A stretch of 64,000 nucleotides of DNA from Acidiferrobacterales bacterium (lineage in GTDB: Bacteria > Pseudomonadota > Gammaproteobacteria > Arenicellales > JAJDZL01), in NCBI GenBank assembly GCA_028820695.1, contig JAPPIB010000057.1, positions 46,800-110,799 on the forward strand, in the 5' to 3' direction. Under the pieces are notes generated by a model that worked only from the letters and a program-made list of their open reading frames with translations, had not been told where the DNA came from and did not search any database. Positions 1 to 15,048 of this stretch are shown here, piece by piece. Within the stretch, counting starts at the first letter, position 1; every line of letters starts with the position of its first letter. A program made the position numbers and the translations under genes.

Positions 1-487
1 TGACCGCCGCCTCGCGAGGGGAAGCGACCACACCGCCACAACCCAGCCTCTCGGCATTTTTCGCCCGTGTCCTGACGAGATCCTCAAGGCTCATACTGAC
101 GCCCATGCCTGCCAGACTGTCCTGATCCATGCTCGTCAGGACAGTGACTGCCAATATTGAAATCCCGTCAGATGCCTCGACTGCGGCTTCCATGATCTGC
201 TCATCGCCGTGCACAGTGACAAATGTGATCCCCAGTCCGTTGAGATTGCGAACAGCCCGAAAGACTGTTGCGGGTACGTCAAACAGCTTGAAGTCTGCAA
301 ATACCTTGTGGCCGCGCCCGATCAGGGACTCGATCAGATCGACGCCGGTACCACTTGAGAACAGCTCCAGGCCGACCTTGAAGAAATTGACGTGACCCTC
401 GATTCTGTCAGCCAGTTCCAACGCCTGGGTGCCTGTCGGTAAATCCAAGGCGACGATCAGGCGGTCGCGGGTTGGAATTTCGGCCAT
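1..487 (-). CDS. pyrF: Orotidine 5'-phosphate decarboxylase, 3' end cut by window edge
   Basis: Decarboxylates OMP to UMP, the last step of de novo pyrimidine synthesis, in the cytoplasm. I translated this frame by hand. It starts at the ATG at 487 (MAEIPTRDRLIVALDLPTG) and stays open to base 1, giving about 162 codons of a family usually near 230. The N-terminal IVALDLP strand, the FFKVGLELF segment and the signature FADFKLFDVPATV are all visible; the invariant Asp-Lys pairs of OMPDC lie in these segments. It follows gltD by 20 bases on the same strand, so it is probably the last gene of a gltB-gltD-pyrF transcript. The C-terminal phosphate-binding part lies outside the window. Confidence 0.95.
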   Translation of the reverse strand, partial: MAEIPTRDRLIVALDLPTGTQALELADRIEGHVNFFKVGLELFSSGTGVDLIESLIGRGHKVFADFKLFDVPATVFRAVRNLNGLGITFVTVHGDEQIMEAAVEASDGISILAVTVLTSMDQDSLAGMGVSMSLEDLVRTRAKNAERLGCGGVVASPREAAV

Positions 488-507
488 GAGGGGGTGTCCG
501 TCCTGAG

Positions 508-6400
<5,893 letters not shown>

Positions 6401-6821
6401 GGAATAAGTCAGTCCCTTTGCCCGATGATCCAGCGGCGAATGCAGCCGTGATGGGCGTGCTATTCAATACTTGGCGGTCAGATGCTATGAAAATGTCACG
6501 CGTTCCGCTTACATTCAACCTATCAAGTATAACGATTGAGAGGTGAATTCGGAAATGATTTCACTCGCTCATTCCGCATTACCGAATCATCCGCGGCTGG
6601 AAAATAACCGGTGGAAGTGTATTTGCAGTGCAGTTGCATTTATTAAATTCACAATATCAACTGCTTAGGTCAAATAAAGTTATACTTCGGCCGGGTCGGC
6701 ATGCTCGTTTAAGAAAAAGCCACCTGTCGCTGAACCTCAACGCGATCGCAAAACGAATGAATCAGGAAACGAAAAATGAACAGGATTGGCCATGTACTAA
6801 CATGCGATTGCTGAACAGGGA
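6401..6821. other. Non-coding stretch between gltB start and sulP stop
   Basis: 421 bases without a convincing gene; the small frames here have no recognisable protein features. The part next to gltB (about 6401-6560) should hold the gltB promoter on the minus strand, but no clear sigma70 pair stands out. The part at 6640-6700 is AT-rich. I see no rho-independent terminator with a U-tract. Confidence 0.5.
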
Positions 6822-8468
6822 TCAATTCATTGACGACCTGAGCATCTGTCTTGCCAGCTGGTGGGCGCCTTCCAGGTCATCTACGATATTTTCGTCCGGA
6901 ACAAGTTTCAGTACGTTCAGTGACGTCATGGTCCTGAAGACAGAGTCGGCGAAGCCGCACATGACGATTTGGATATTGTCCTGAGTGGCCACTTCGGTGA
7001 GTTTCTCAATCACCAGGGCAATGTCATCGTCGACAAATTGAGTCTTGGTGAAGTCAAAAATAATGATCTCATGATCCTTGATATCTTCGGTGACACTGTT
7101 GACCAGTTTTGTTTTGGAAGCGATTGAAAGGATTCCGCTCAGACGGACCAGCACTGTACGCGTGGAAAAGGGGTCAAGTTTCGAGGTTGACGCATCCTCA
7201 TCAAACAGTTGCAGGTCAAGTATGGCTGCCGAAGTCACACTGTCCAGCTCGAATCGCTCGATTGTCCGGGCATGTGACATGGCTGCAGCGATCAGGCCAA
7301 GGGCGATGGCGGGCAGCAGGTCAACAAAAACAGTCAGGCCGAAAGTCAGCAAAAGTATGACCATTCTGGGACGCTGGATCCGATGAATACGATTGACAAT
7401 TCTCCAATCGATGACGTCCCAGCCGACCTTGATCAAAATGCCCGACAATGCGGCGAGCGGTATCGGTTCCACGACGTCACTGATCACCAATACGATCAGC
7501 ACGAGTATGATCGCATAGGAAAGACCGGATACAGCGGTACTGGCGCCGGCGCGGATATTGGCCGCTGTTCCGGGTGGGGATCCGGAACCCGGCAGACCTC
7601 CGACAAGTCCTGCCGCTATATTTCCGATTCCCTGTCCGATCAGTTCGCGACTGGGTTTGTGCCGGGTTCCCGTCATGGTATCCGCCATGACTGCTGAAAT
7701 CAGGCTTTCAACCGACGCGATCATAGCCAGAATGAATGCCAGTTCGACTGACGCCCACAGAAGATCGAGTCCCGGGAAAAATAACTGCAGTTGCGGCAAT
7801 CCGCTAGGGATTTCTCCGATCACAGGTGAGTCGGGGAACCATAGAACAGCACTCAGGGTTGCCACAGTCAGGGCCACCAACGGGGCTGGCAGGTATTTTC
7901 CCAGTCTTGCCGGCCAGAAAATGGAAATACCCAGTGCAACCAAGCCGACGATCAGGGCGTCGACATTGGTCACCCCAATCAATTCGGTCAGCATATGCAG
8001 GGATTCCACAACTTCCGATACGGGCGCATGACCCAGCAACGGCAGCAGCTGAACAACGATGATGATCACACCGATTCCGGACATGAACCCTGAAACCACG
8101 ACTCTTGGCGCGTATTCGATATATTTTCCGACTCCCGACAACCCCAACAATATCTGGAAGAAGCCGGCTATCGAGACAATCGCAAACGCTTGATAAATGC
8201 TCTCGGCGTGGCTGGCGACGATGACTGCGATCGCGATCGCCACTGGCGCAGTGGGTCCTGAAATCTGGGTTGGCGTGCCTCCGAAAACAGCGGCGAAAAA
8301 TCCAACAGCAATCGCGCCGTAAATACCTGCGCTGGGTCCCAGACCGGTTGCGATACCGAATGCCAGCGACAAGGGGAGCAAGACCACTGATGCAGTCAGG
8401 CCGCCAAAAATATCCCCTTTCAATTTGGCAGGGCTATAGTTGCGCGGCAACAATGTATCAAATGCCAT
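6822..8468 (-). CDS. SulP-family inorganic anion transporter with STAS domain
   Basis: Inner-membrane secondary transporter of the SulP/SLC26 family (sulfate, bicarbonate or other anions; the substrate cannot be read from sequence). From the ATG at 8468 the protein is 548 aa. It opens with the family motif GGLTASVVLLPLSLAFGIA, then has many hydrophobic segments, the conserved GNIAAGLVGGLPGSG loop, and a C-terminal STAS domain from roughly residue 430. The frame runs on to 8627, but those 53 extra residues look non-membrane and unconserved. The ATG at 8468 has a Shine-Dalgarno-like AGGAAG about 9 bases upstream, so I chose it. It stands alone, 353 bases from gltB by coding edge and divergent from the MmeI-like gene. 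Confidence 0.88.
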   Translation of the reverse strand: MAFDTLLPRNYSPAKLKGDIFGGLTASVVLLPLSLAFGIATGLGPSAGIYGAIAVGFFAAVFGGTPTQISGPTAPVAIAIAVIVASHAESIYQAFAIVSIAGFFQILLGLSGVGKYIEYAPRVVVSGFMSGIGVIIIVVQLLPLLGHAPVSEVVESLHMLTELIGVTNVDALIVGLVALGISIFWPARLGKYLPAPLVALTVATLSAVLWFPDSPVIGEIPSGLPQLQLFFPGLDLLWASVELAFILAMIASVESLISAVMADTMTGTRHKPSRELIGQGIGNIAAGLVGGLPGSGSPPGTAANIRAGASTAVSGLSYAIILVLIVLVISDVVEPIPLAALSGILIKVGWDVIDWRIVNRIHRIQRPRMVILLLTFGLTVFVDLLPAIALGLIAAAMSHARTIERFELDSVTSAAILDLQLFDEDASTSKLDPFSTRTVLVRLSGILSIASKTKLVNSVTEDIKDHEIIIFDFTKTQFVDDDIALVIEKLTEVATQDNIQIVMCGFADSVFRTMTSLNVLKLVPDENIVDDLEGAHQLARQMLRSSMN

Positions 8469-8634
8469 CAGTGCTGACTTCCTCAACCACTTGGAGTTAC
8501 GAGTACCCGAAGGTGAATAAACGATTGCTGACGGTAAAAAAGATGAGTTACCCGCATCTGTCGGGGTGCCGAATACCTTGGATCGGTATTGTTGCCATTC
8601 AGTGGGCTGATTTGCGTCCGCAATCAATCTAATT

Positions 8635-8663
8635 TTAATACCTATCTTTATGGGAATTTACAA
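8635..8663 (-). promoter_or_regulatory. Candidate sigma70 promoter for the SulP gene
   Basis: On the minus strand TTGTAA (8663-8658) is followed after 17 bases by TATTAA (8640-8635). Each box matches four or five of six consensus positions. It would give a leader of roughly 160 bases before the chosen ATG at 8468 and would exclude nearly all of the N-terminal extension from translation. Found by eye only. Confidence 0.35.
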
Positions 8664-8865
8664 ATCCGCGCGCGTCTGGCGGATCGGCACGCAAAACGGG
8701 ATGGTCACGTACGAGGCAATCGGTTTGGGACAGTTGTAAAATACCGGTTATGCAAGCGCATTTGAAGCTTCGTTACGCGCCTCGCCCTGACACCTCTCAA
8801 AGAATTGGCTGCGTAATGCCGCTATCTTGTGGAATTCACAACACGCACACAACAGACCAGCACCA

Positions 8866-11655
8866 ATGGCATTGAGTTGGAATGAAATTCGAATCCGAGC
8901 TGCCGAGTTTTCCCGCGACTGGTGTGATGCGAGATATGAAAAAAGTGATACACAGAGCTTTTACAACGACTTCTTCGCTATATTCGGGGTGAAACGACGC
9001 AGGGTTGCGCGCTTTGAGGAGAGAGTGACCCGACTGGACAATTCACGTGGCTATATAGATCTTTTCTGGCCGGGTGTGTTGCTGGTTGAGCAAAAAAGTG
9101 TCGGCCGCGACTTGAATCAGGCCGCAGAGCAGGCCGGTGAGTATTTTGATGCCGTAAACGACTCGGAAAAACCGCGCTATCAGCTGGTATGTGATTTTCA
9201 GACGTTCCACCTGCTCGATCGAGAGACGCGCGGGCAGTGGAAGTTCACGCTTGAGGAACTGCCACAGAATGTGGAAGTATTTGGCTTCATTCTGGGTCGG
9301 CAATCTCGCGACTTCAACCAACAGGATTCCGTCAGTATCGCGGCGACAGAACTTGTGGGCCAAATTCATGACAGACTTGCACATTCGGGGTATCCAGCTG
9401 ATGATCTTGAGAGATTCCTGGTGCAGCTGGTCTTCTGCCTTTTTGCTGACGACACCGGAATCTTCGAGCCGCGTGACATTTTTCATAATCTCTTGCTTGA
9501 CCACACGCACGAGGATGGATCGGACACAGGGCTGTGGCTGAAACGGTTATTTGAGTTACTGAACACCCCGGTTGACGAGCGTCAACGTTACCTCATTGAT
9601 GATTTGGCAGCATTCCCTTATGTGGATGGCATGCTGTTCGAACACCATCTTGTTACTGCTGATTTTGACTCCGTGCTTCGAAACCGGCTGCTGGAAGCCT
9701 GCGAGTACGACTGGTCGGAGATATCGCCGGCAATATTCGGGTCGTTGTTTCAGTGTGTGATGGACAAGGATCTTCGCCGTGCGATCGGAGCTCACTATAC
9801 GACTGAGGAGAACATTCTGAAAGTGATCGAGCCACTTTTTCTTGATGACCTCAGAAAGGAATTCTCAGATATCTGCAAGTTGAAACGGGGTCAGGCCTAT
9901 CGGTTGCAGGAGTTCCAACGCAAGTTGGGTGATCTGACATTTTTTGACCCGGCCTGTGGTTGCGGAAACTTCCTGGTTATCGCATATCGGGAGTTAAGGC
10001 AACTGGAGATCGACGTGCTTCGACAGAGAATCAGTTCCAGTCAGCTTGATTTGGATGCCCGCAGTCTGAGTATTGTCGATGTCGATCAGTTCTACGGTAT
10101 CGAACTGGAAGAATTTCCAGCACGGATTGCTGAGATTGCGTTGTGGATGATGGATCACATCATGAACAATCGGCTGGGAGAGGCATTCGGCAAGGTCTAC
10201 ACGCGTATTCCTCTTCGCGCCACCGCAAACATTGCGTGCGCGGATGCGCTCGAGATGGACTGGAATGACGTCATCTCCGCGGCGAACTGCAGTTACATCC
10301 TTGGCAATCCTCCCTTTTCAGGTTCCAAGCTCCAAAGTCCGGAACAACGCGCTCAGGTTCATCGAATTGCCGCATTCAAGCACATCAAGGGAACACTTGA
10401 TTATGTGAGTTGCTGGTTTCTGAAAGCTGCTGCGTATGTTGAAGGCAAAACGAGAATCGGTCTTGTCGCAACCAACTCGATTGTGCAGGGTGAACAGGTG
10501 GGTCAGTTGTGGCCATTGATGTTCAATCGGGCCGGGTTGGATATCGCATTCGCACACAGTTCGTTCTCATGGTCGTCCGAAGCGAGCGGCGCAGCTCATG
10601 TCCATGTGGTGATTATCGGGCTCGTGCGAAGTGAATATCGGCCGAAGTCGGTGCGTCTTTTCAGTTATCCTGACAACACGCAACGGCCGCAAGAAAGCTC
10701 GCACAAGAATATCTCCCCGTATCTCGTGCCCGAACTTGAGCGCTATCCCTATGTGGCAGTGCAGGCCAGCAAACGTCCGATCAATGGCTTTCGGGCATTG
10801 AAGGCGGGATCGAAACCGATTGACGACGGAAATTACATTTTCAAGTCCCAGGCGCAGCGGGATGCCTTTGTCGCCCGGGAACCAGCCGCCGCGCAGTTCA
10901 TCCGTCCCTATGTCGGATCACAGGATCTGATCAATGGTACGACCCGATACATTCTGGCACTGCACGATGCCACGCCGGATCAGTTGGCAAATCTTCCGCA
11001 GGTGCGCGAGCGGATCAGGGCAGTGCGCGAGTTCAGGCAGCGAAGCAGCAGCGTTCCAACGATCAAACTTGCTGACACTCCAATGCTGTATCACATCAAT
11101 GTCATTCCTTCCTCTGCCTTCCTGGTGATTCCAGTGACAAGTTCCGAACGTCGGGAGTATGTTCCGATCAGCTGGCTGGAACCGCCTGTAATCCCCAACA
11201 TCGATACAAGAATACTTGTCGATGCGAGTCTGGCCGATTTCGCACTGCTGACGTCCCGGATGCACATGGTCTGGCTTCGATTTGTAGGTGGCCGACTGGA
11301 AAGTCGCTATCGTTATTCCATCAATTTGGTCTACAACGTCTTCCCGCGTCCCGAAGGTGATCTTGACCGTCTGGAACCATTCGCAAAGGCGGTGCTCGAT
11401 GCAAGAGACCAATATCCGGATACAGCATTCCTGAACTTGTATGATCCAGACTTCATGCCTGCCGGATTGCGTACGGCGCACGCCAATCTGGACCGAGCGG
11501 TTGAACGGCTTTACCGCCGCAGACCGTTCGACTCAGATCAGGAAAGAATAGATTGCCTGTTCGAACGTTATGAGCAGTATGTCCAACCCTTGCTCATCAG
11601 CAAGCGGGGATACAGAAGTTTCGGACGCAATCTTCCGTCTGCTGTTTTCGCATAG
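8866..11655 (+). CDS. MmeI-type (type IIL) single-chain restriction-modification enzyme
   Basis: One polypeptide carrying both endonuclease and adenine methyltransferase activities, with a shared target recognition domain; the family cuts at a distance from its site. From the ATG at 8866 (MALSWNEIRIRAAEF) it is 929 aa, close to MmeI (about 920). Seen: an N-terminal PD-(D/E)xK-like nuclease core with the Asp in YIDLFW and the ExK in LLVEQKS near residue 75. The SAM-binding motif I DPACGCGNF is near residue 360 and the catalytic motif IV NPPF near residue 480, the pattern of an N6-adenine enzyme. The rest is a recognition domain of about 400 residues. It is solitary, with no separate specificity or nuclease gene, as expected for this class. 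A longer start at 8827 is possible but less likely. Confidence 0.88.
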   Translation: MALSWNEIRIRAAEFSRDWCDARYEKSDTQSFYNDFFAIFGVKRRRVARFEERVTRLDNSRGYIDLFWPGVLLVEQKSVGRDLNQAAEQAGEYFDAVNDSEKPRYQLVCDFQTFHLLDRETRGQWKFTLEELPQNVEVFGFILGRQSRDFNQQDSVSIAATELVGQIHDRLAHSGYPADDLERFLVQLVFCLFADDTGIFEPRDIFHNLLLDHTHEDGSDTGLWLKRLFELLNTPVDERQRYLIDDLAAFPYVDGMLFEHHLVTADFDSVLRNRLLEACEYDWSEISPAIFGSLFQCVMDKDLRRAIGAHYTTEENILKVIEPLFLDDLRKEFSDICKLKRGQAYRLQEFQRKLGDLTFFDPACGCGNFLVIAYRELRQLEIDVLRQRISSSQLDLDARSLSIVDVDQFYGIELEEFPARIAEIALWMMDHIMNNRLGEAFGKVYTRIPLRATANIACADALEMDWNDVISAANCSYILGNPPFSGSKLQSPEQRAQVHRIAAFKHIKGTLDYVSCWFLKAAAYVEGKTRIGLVATNSIVQGEQVGQLWPLMFNRAGLDIAFAHSSFSWSSEASGAAHVHVVIIGLVRSEYRPKSVRLFSYPDNTQRPQESSHKNISPYLVPELERYPYVAVQASKRPINGFRALKAGSKPIDDGNYIFKSQAQRDAFVAREPAAAQFIRPYVGSQDLINGTTRYILALHDATPDQLANLPQVRERIRAVREFRQRSSSVPTIKLADTPMLYHINVIPSSAFLVIPVTSSERREYVPISWLEPPVIPNIDTRILVDASLADFALLTSRMHMVWLRFVGGRLESRYRYSINLVYNVFPRPEGDLDRLEPFAKAVLDARDQYPDTAFLNLYDPDFMPAGLRTAHANLDRAVERLYRRRPFDSDQERIDCLFERYEQYVQPLLISKRGYRSFGRNLPSAVFA

Positions 11656-11869
11656 GCGAACAGTCTTGAGCCTTCCAAATCCATTGATTATCTGCCCGTA
11701 CAGGAGCAATATTCAACAACGTCGATCCGTCGTCGCTTAGCGGCATTGCGACCACAGCCTGCCCGCCGGACCGGACTTCAGATGCATACACATGTCGCCG
11801 GCTGTCAGCGCGGCCAAAAATATTCGGTGTTTTCAACAATATAATGGCGACCGGTACATTCATATCGAT

Positions 11870-13093
11870 ATGAAAACGCATTCTGACAATGCCCGCCTGG
11901 CCGTGGACCTCGAAATGTCTGCTGAAGAGCATGAGCGTTCCCGTATGCTCAGCGCGTTGATTCAGGAGCAGATTGCAAGTTCGGACCACCAGGCGATTCC
12001 ATTTTCGAGCTATATGAATCTCGCCCTGTATGCACCGAACTGCGGTTACTATACCTCCGCAGGACGGGTAGTCGGTGCCGGGGGTGACTTCATTACCGCA
12101 CCGGAACTTGGGGAAGTGTTCGGTATTGTTCTTGCGAGCAAGATTGCGGACTGTCGCACACAGTTTGAAAATCCGCCCGTGTTGTACGAGTTTGGCGCGG
12201 GCAATGGGACCTTGGCGATGCAGATTCTCGAACAATTGCATCGCCGAAATGTTGACATCGAAAATTATGTGATCGTTGAAGTCAGTCCGGTGCTCAGGGA
12301 AATTCAAAAAGACACCTTCAGCCGTGCGGGACATCAGGTCGGTCACAAGATTGAGTGGCGGGAAACACTGCCGCAATCGGGATTCGATGGCATCGTGATC
12401 GCGAATGAGGTCATTGATGCCATGCCAGTTGAACTGTTTTTCAAGGCGGGTGATGAGTGCCGACAGGGGTTTGTCGTCGAGACCGATGGCGGTCTTGGAT
12501 TGGAATACCGTACACCCGTTCGGCCGGATTTCCGAAAGTCCATCAACGCGCTGAATCTGCTGGAGTTCGATGACGAATACTTCTCCGAGATTCACTGCCA
12601 GGCTGAAGCATGGATCCGCACATTGGCACAAATGATGCGATCCGGGTCGATTCTGATCGCTGACTATGGGTTTCCTGAGCACGAGTACTACCATCACGAC
12701 AGGAATCAGGGAACTTTGGTCTGTCACCGACGACACAGGCTTGTGTATGATCCTTTTGCCTATATCGGCTGTCAGGATATCACGGCCCACGTCAATTACA
12801 CGGGACTGGCCCGGGCCGCCGCTGAAATGGGAATGGAAGTCAATGGGTTCACCAATCTTGGCAGTTTTGTCGTTGACATCGCAGTGATCGGCGCGGCACT
12901 CGAACAGGCAACGCAGAATTCCGCACAGCATGCCCGCGAGCTCGACAAGTTGAGCAGTCCGCAAGAAATGGGTGAGATTTTCAAGGTGATGGAACTGACC
13001 AAGAACTTCAATTCAACCGGATTGGGGTTTGAATTGTCTGATCGGACCCATCGTCTAGGTGTTTCCGACCCGAATTTCGGAGCGGGAAACTGA
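11870..13093 (+). CDS. MidA/NDUFAF7-family SAM-dependent methyltransferase
   Basis: Member of the DUF185/MidA family; the mitochondrial relative NDUFAF7 methylates an arginine of a complex I subunit. The bacterial substrate is not established. About 407 aa from the ATG at 11870. Seen: the family N-terminal block SYMNLALYAPNCGYY, the TAPELGEVFG segment, and SAM-binding motif I EFGAGNGTLA, followed by the acidic VEVSP strand. The frame also permits starts at 11792 and 11915, and none has a strong ribosome binding site. It lies between the restriction enzyme and uppP, 27 bases before uppP, with which it may be cotranscribed. Confidence 0.88.
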   Translation: MKTHSDNARLAVDLEMSAEEHERSRMLSALIQEQIASSDHQAIPFSSYMNLALYAPNCGYYTSAGRVVGAGGDFITAPELGEVFGIVLASKIADCRTQFENPPVLYEFGAGNGTLAMQILEQLHRRNVDIENYVIVEVSPVLREIQKDTFSRAGHQVGHKIEWRETLPQSGFDGIVIANEVIDAMPVELFFKAGDECRQGFVVETDGGLGLEYRTPVRPDFRKSINALNLLEFDDEYFSEIHCQAEAWIRTLAQMMRSGSILIADYGFPEHEYYHHDRNQGTLVCHRRHRLVYDPFAYIGCQDITAHVNYTGLARAAAEMGMEVNGFTNLGSFVVDIAVIGAALEQATQNSAQHARELDKLSSPQEMGEIFKVMELTKNFNSTGLGFELSDRTHRLGVSDPNFGAGN

Positions 13094-13120
13094 TACGATT
13101 TCCGGTCTGGTGTTGGTTCG

Positions 13121-13918
13121 ATGACAGAATTTCTCAGTTCCAGTTTTCTCGCATTCATACAGGGTGCAACTGAATTTCTGCCGATATCGAGTTCAGCTCA
13201 TCTGGTCATTGTGCCGCACATTTTTGGCTGGCGTGATCAGGGACTTGCATTTGACATCGCAGTGCACGCAGGAACGCTCGCCGCGTCGCTCACCTACTTT
13301 CGCGATGACATCCGGAAAATTCTTGTCGCATGGCTGAAATCACTTTCGGGGCGAGACGACTCAGCGGAAGCGAAAATGGGCTGGCTTATCGTTATCGCCA
13401 GTATTCCGGTTGCGCTGGCCGGGGCGCTGTTCCATGAATTGGTCGAGAACGAACTCAGAAGTCCTGTTGTCATTGCATCAGCAACCGTGTTGTTTGCGTT
13501 ACTGCTGTGGTACGCGGATCGATTTCGCAGGGGCGGACGCAGCCTGAATTCACTGAGCTGGAAGGATGCTGTGCTGATTGGACTGGGACAAGCCGTTGCT
13601 CTGATTCCTGGTACTTCAAGATCAGGCATGACGATCACCGTTGGTCTGTTGCTGGGACTCTCGAGGAAGGAATCTGCAAAATTCGCGTTCCTCCTGGCAA
13701 TTCCAGCAATTGCGATGGCCGGGGGATGGCAGTTTCTGACTCTGGTGACGTCGGATTCCGTGACTGACTGGCCGGTATTCGCATATTCGGCTGTGATTTC
13801 TGCCGTTGTCGCATACCTTTGCATACGCTGCTTCCTGCAATTCATAGAGCGTGTCGGAATGATGCCATTCGTGCTGTACCGATTGGCACTGGGCGCGGCG
13901 ATCTTCCTCTTGGTCTGA
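13121..13918 (+). CDS. uppP: Undecaprenyl-diphosphatase (BacA/UppP)
   Basis: Integral membrane phosphatase that recycles undecaprenyl diphosphate to the monophosphate lipid carrier for peptidoglycan and other wall polymers; overproduction gives bacitracin resistance. 265 aa, the normal length. Seen: the first family motif, QGATEFLPISSSAHL near residues 14-28, holding the catalytic Glu and Ser residues, and the second motif PGTSRSGMT near residues 163-171 with its conserved Arg. Multiple hydrophobic segments fill the rest. The ATG at 13121 begins directly before the first membrane helix. Confidence 0.97.
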   Translation: MTEFLSSSFLAFIQGATEFLPISSSAHLVIVPHIFGWRDQGLAFDIAVHAGTLAASLTYFRDDIRKILVAWLKSLSGRDDSAEAKMGWLIVIASIPVALAGALFHELVENELRSPVVIASATVLFALLLWYADRFRRGGRSLNSLSWKDAVLIGLGQAVALIPGTSRSGMTITVGLLLGLSRKESAKFAFLLAIPAIAMAGGWQFLTLVTSDSVTDWPVFAYSAVISAVVAYLCIRCFLQFIERVGMMPFVLYRLALGAAIFLLV

Positions 13919-13978
13919 CCGGACAAACTTCCGCTGCGGTCGGCGATGAGCGTCAATAATGCCTTGTCGCTATTCATT

Positions 13979-13984
13979 TATAAT
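13979..13984 (+). promoter_or_regulatory. Candidate -10 box upstream of hemC
   Basis: A perfect TATAAT lies 135 bases before hemC, in the gap after uppP. No good -35 hexamer is found at 16-18 bases upstream, so this is a weak call based on the -10 alone. Confidence 0.25.
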
Positions 13985-14118
13985 GACATCCGGACTTGGC
14001 GGCGGCATTTGGAACATAGATATGATCATGGCTTTTGTTGTTCTTTCTTTCCCGGAATCGGTATTGCCTGATGATTCGGGTTGAGACGTACGGCCTGGTA
14101 TAGACCGATTCGAGGGTA

Positions 14119-15048
14119 ATGTGCGTGCAGAACATCCTGGTAGGAACACGGGGCAGTGACTTGGCGTTGTGGCAGGCGAATCATGTTGCCGAAAGCCTTA
14201 GGAATCTTCACCCCGAAGTTCGGATCGAAGTCGTGCCCGTCAAGACCGAAGGTGATCGAAGGCTTGATGTCACACTGTCGCAAATAGGAGGCAAGGGTCT
14301 TTTTATCAAGGAGCTCGAACGCAGTCTCCATGAGGAGAAGGTGGATATCGCGGTCCATTCCATGAAAGACGTTACCGTCCATCTGGACCCGGAATTGTGT
14401 ATCGATGTCATTCTTGATCGCGGCAATCCATACGACGCATTGGTATCCAATCGTTATGGGTCAATTGATCAGTTGCCTGCCAATGCGACGATCGGAACAT
14501 GCAGTGTGCGCCGCAAAAGCCAATTGCAGGGTATTCGTCCGGATTTACAGTTTCTCACCCTGCGGGGCAATGTGACGACCCGTCTCAATCGGCTTGATGC
14601 AGGTGAATTCGACGCAATAATACTTGCGGTTTCAGGACTGAAACGGCTGGGTCTGGAATATCGAGTCGCACAGATACTTGACGGCACGGATCATGTCCCC
14701 TCCCCGGGGCAAGGCGCGCTGGGGATTGAATGCCGCAGGTCCGACATCCGGATTCAGGAGCTGATTGCGCCATTGAATCACGAATACAGCAGTATCGCTG
14801 TACAGGCTGAACGACTGACCAACCGGGAATTGGGCGGCAGTTGTGTTGCACCGATAGGAATTCATGCCTCGGCCGACAATGAAAGGATCAGGTTGTCTGC
14901 GTTTGTTGGAAGTGTTGACGGCAGCACACGGATACAGTCATCCATAGAAGGTGCGACTGATGATGCCAAAGCGGTCGCACACACCTTGGCGGGTGATCTG
15001 GACCGACAGGGCGCGCAGGAGATTCTCAATGCCTGGAAGACGGATTGA
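14119..15048 (+). CDS. hemC: Hydroxymethylbilane synthase (porphobilinogen deaminase)
   Basis: Condenses four porphobilinogen units into hydroxymethylbilane on a covalently bound dipyrromethane cofactor, in the cytoplasm. 309 aa. Seen: the N-terminal GTRGSDLALWQA, the KTEGDRRLD loop, the FIKELERSL and VHSMKDV blocks, the GTCSVRRKSQL segment, and the cofactor cysteine in the motif LGGSCVAPIG near residue 240. The ATG at 14119 is only 2-3 bases from the GAGGGT Shine-Dalgarno-like site. The in-frame GTG at 14125 has better spacing and may be the true start. First gene of hemC-hemD-hemX-hemY. Confidence 0.96.
   Translation: MCVQNILVGTRGSDLALWQANHVAESLRNLHPEVRIEVVPVKTEGDRRLDVTLSQIGGKGLFIKELERSLHEEKVDIAVHSMKDVTVHLDPELCIDVILDRGNPYDALVSNRYGSIDQLPANATIGTCSVRRKSQLQGIRPDLQFLTLRGNVTTRLNRLDAGEFDAIILAVSGLKRLGLEYRVAQILDGTDHVPSPGQGALGIECRRSDIRIQELIAPLNHEYSSIAVQAERLTNRELGGSCVAPIGIHASADNERIRLSAFVGSVDGSTRIQSSIEGATDDAKAVAHTLAGDLDRQGAQEILNAWKTD

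Noticed and set aside
6628..6984. 118-codon plus-strand frame near the sulP stop
   Set aside because: Its second half is antisense to the STAS domain of the SulP gene and no family features are seen.
11597..12964. 455-codon open frame on the minus strand
   Set aside because: It is antisense to the MidA-like gene, which has clear family motifs. The minus-strand translation has no recognisable domain.
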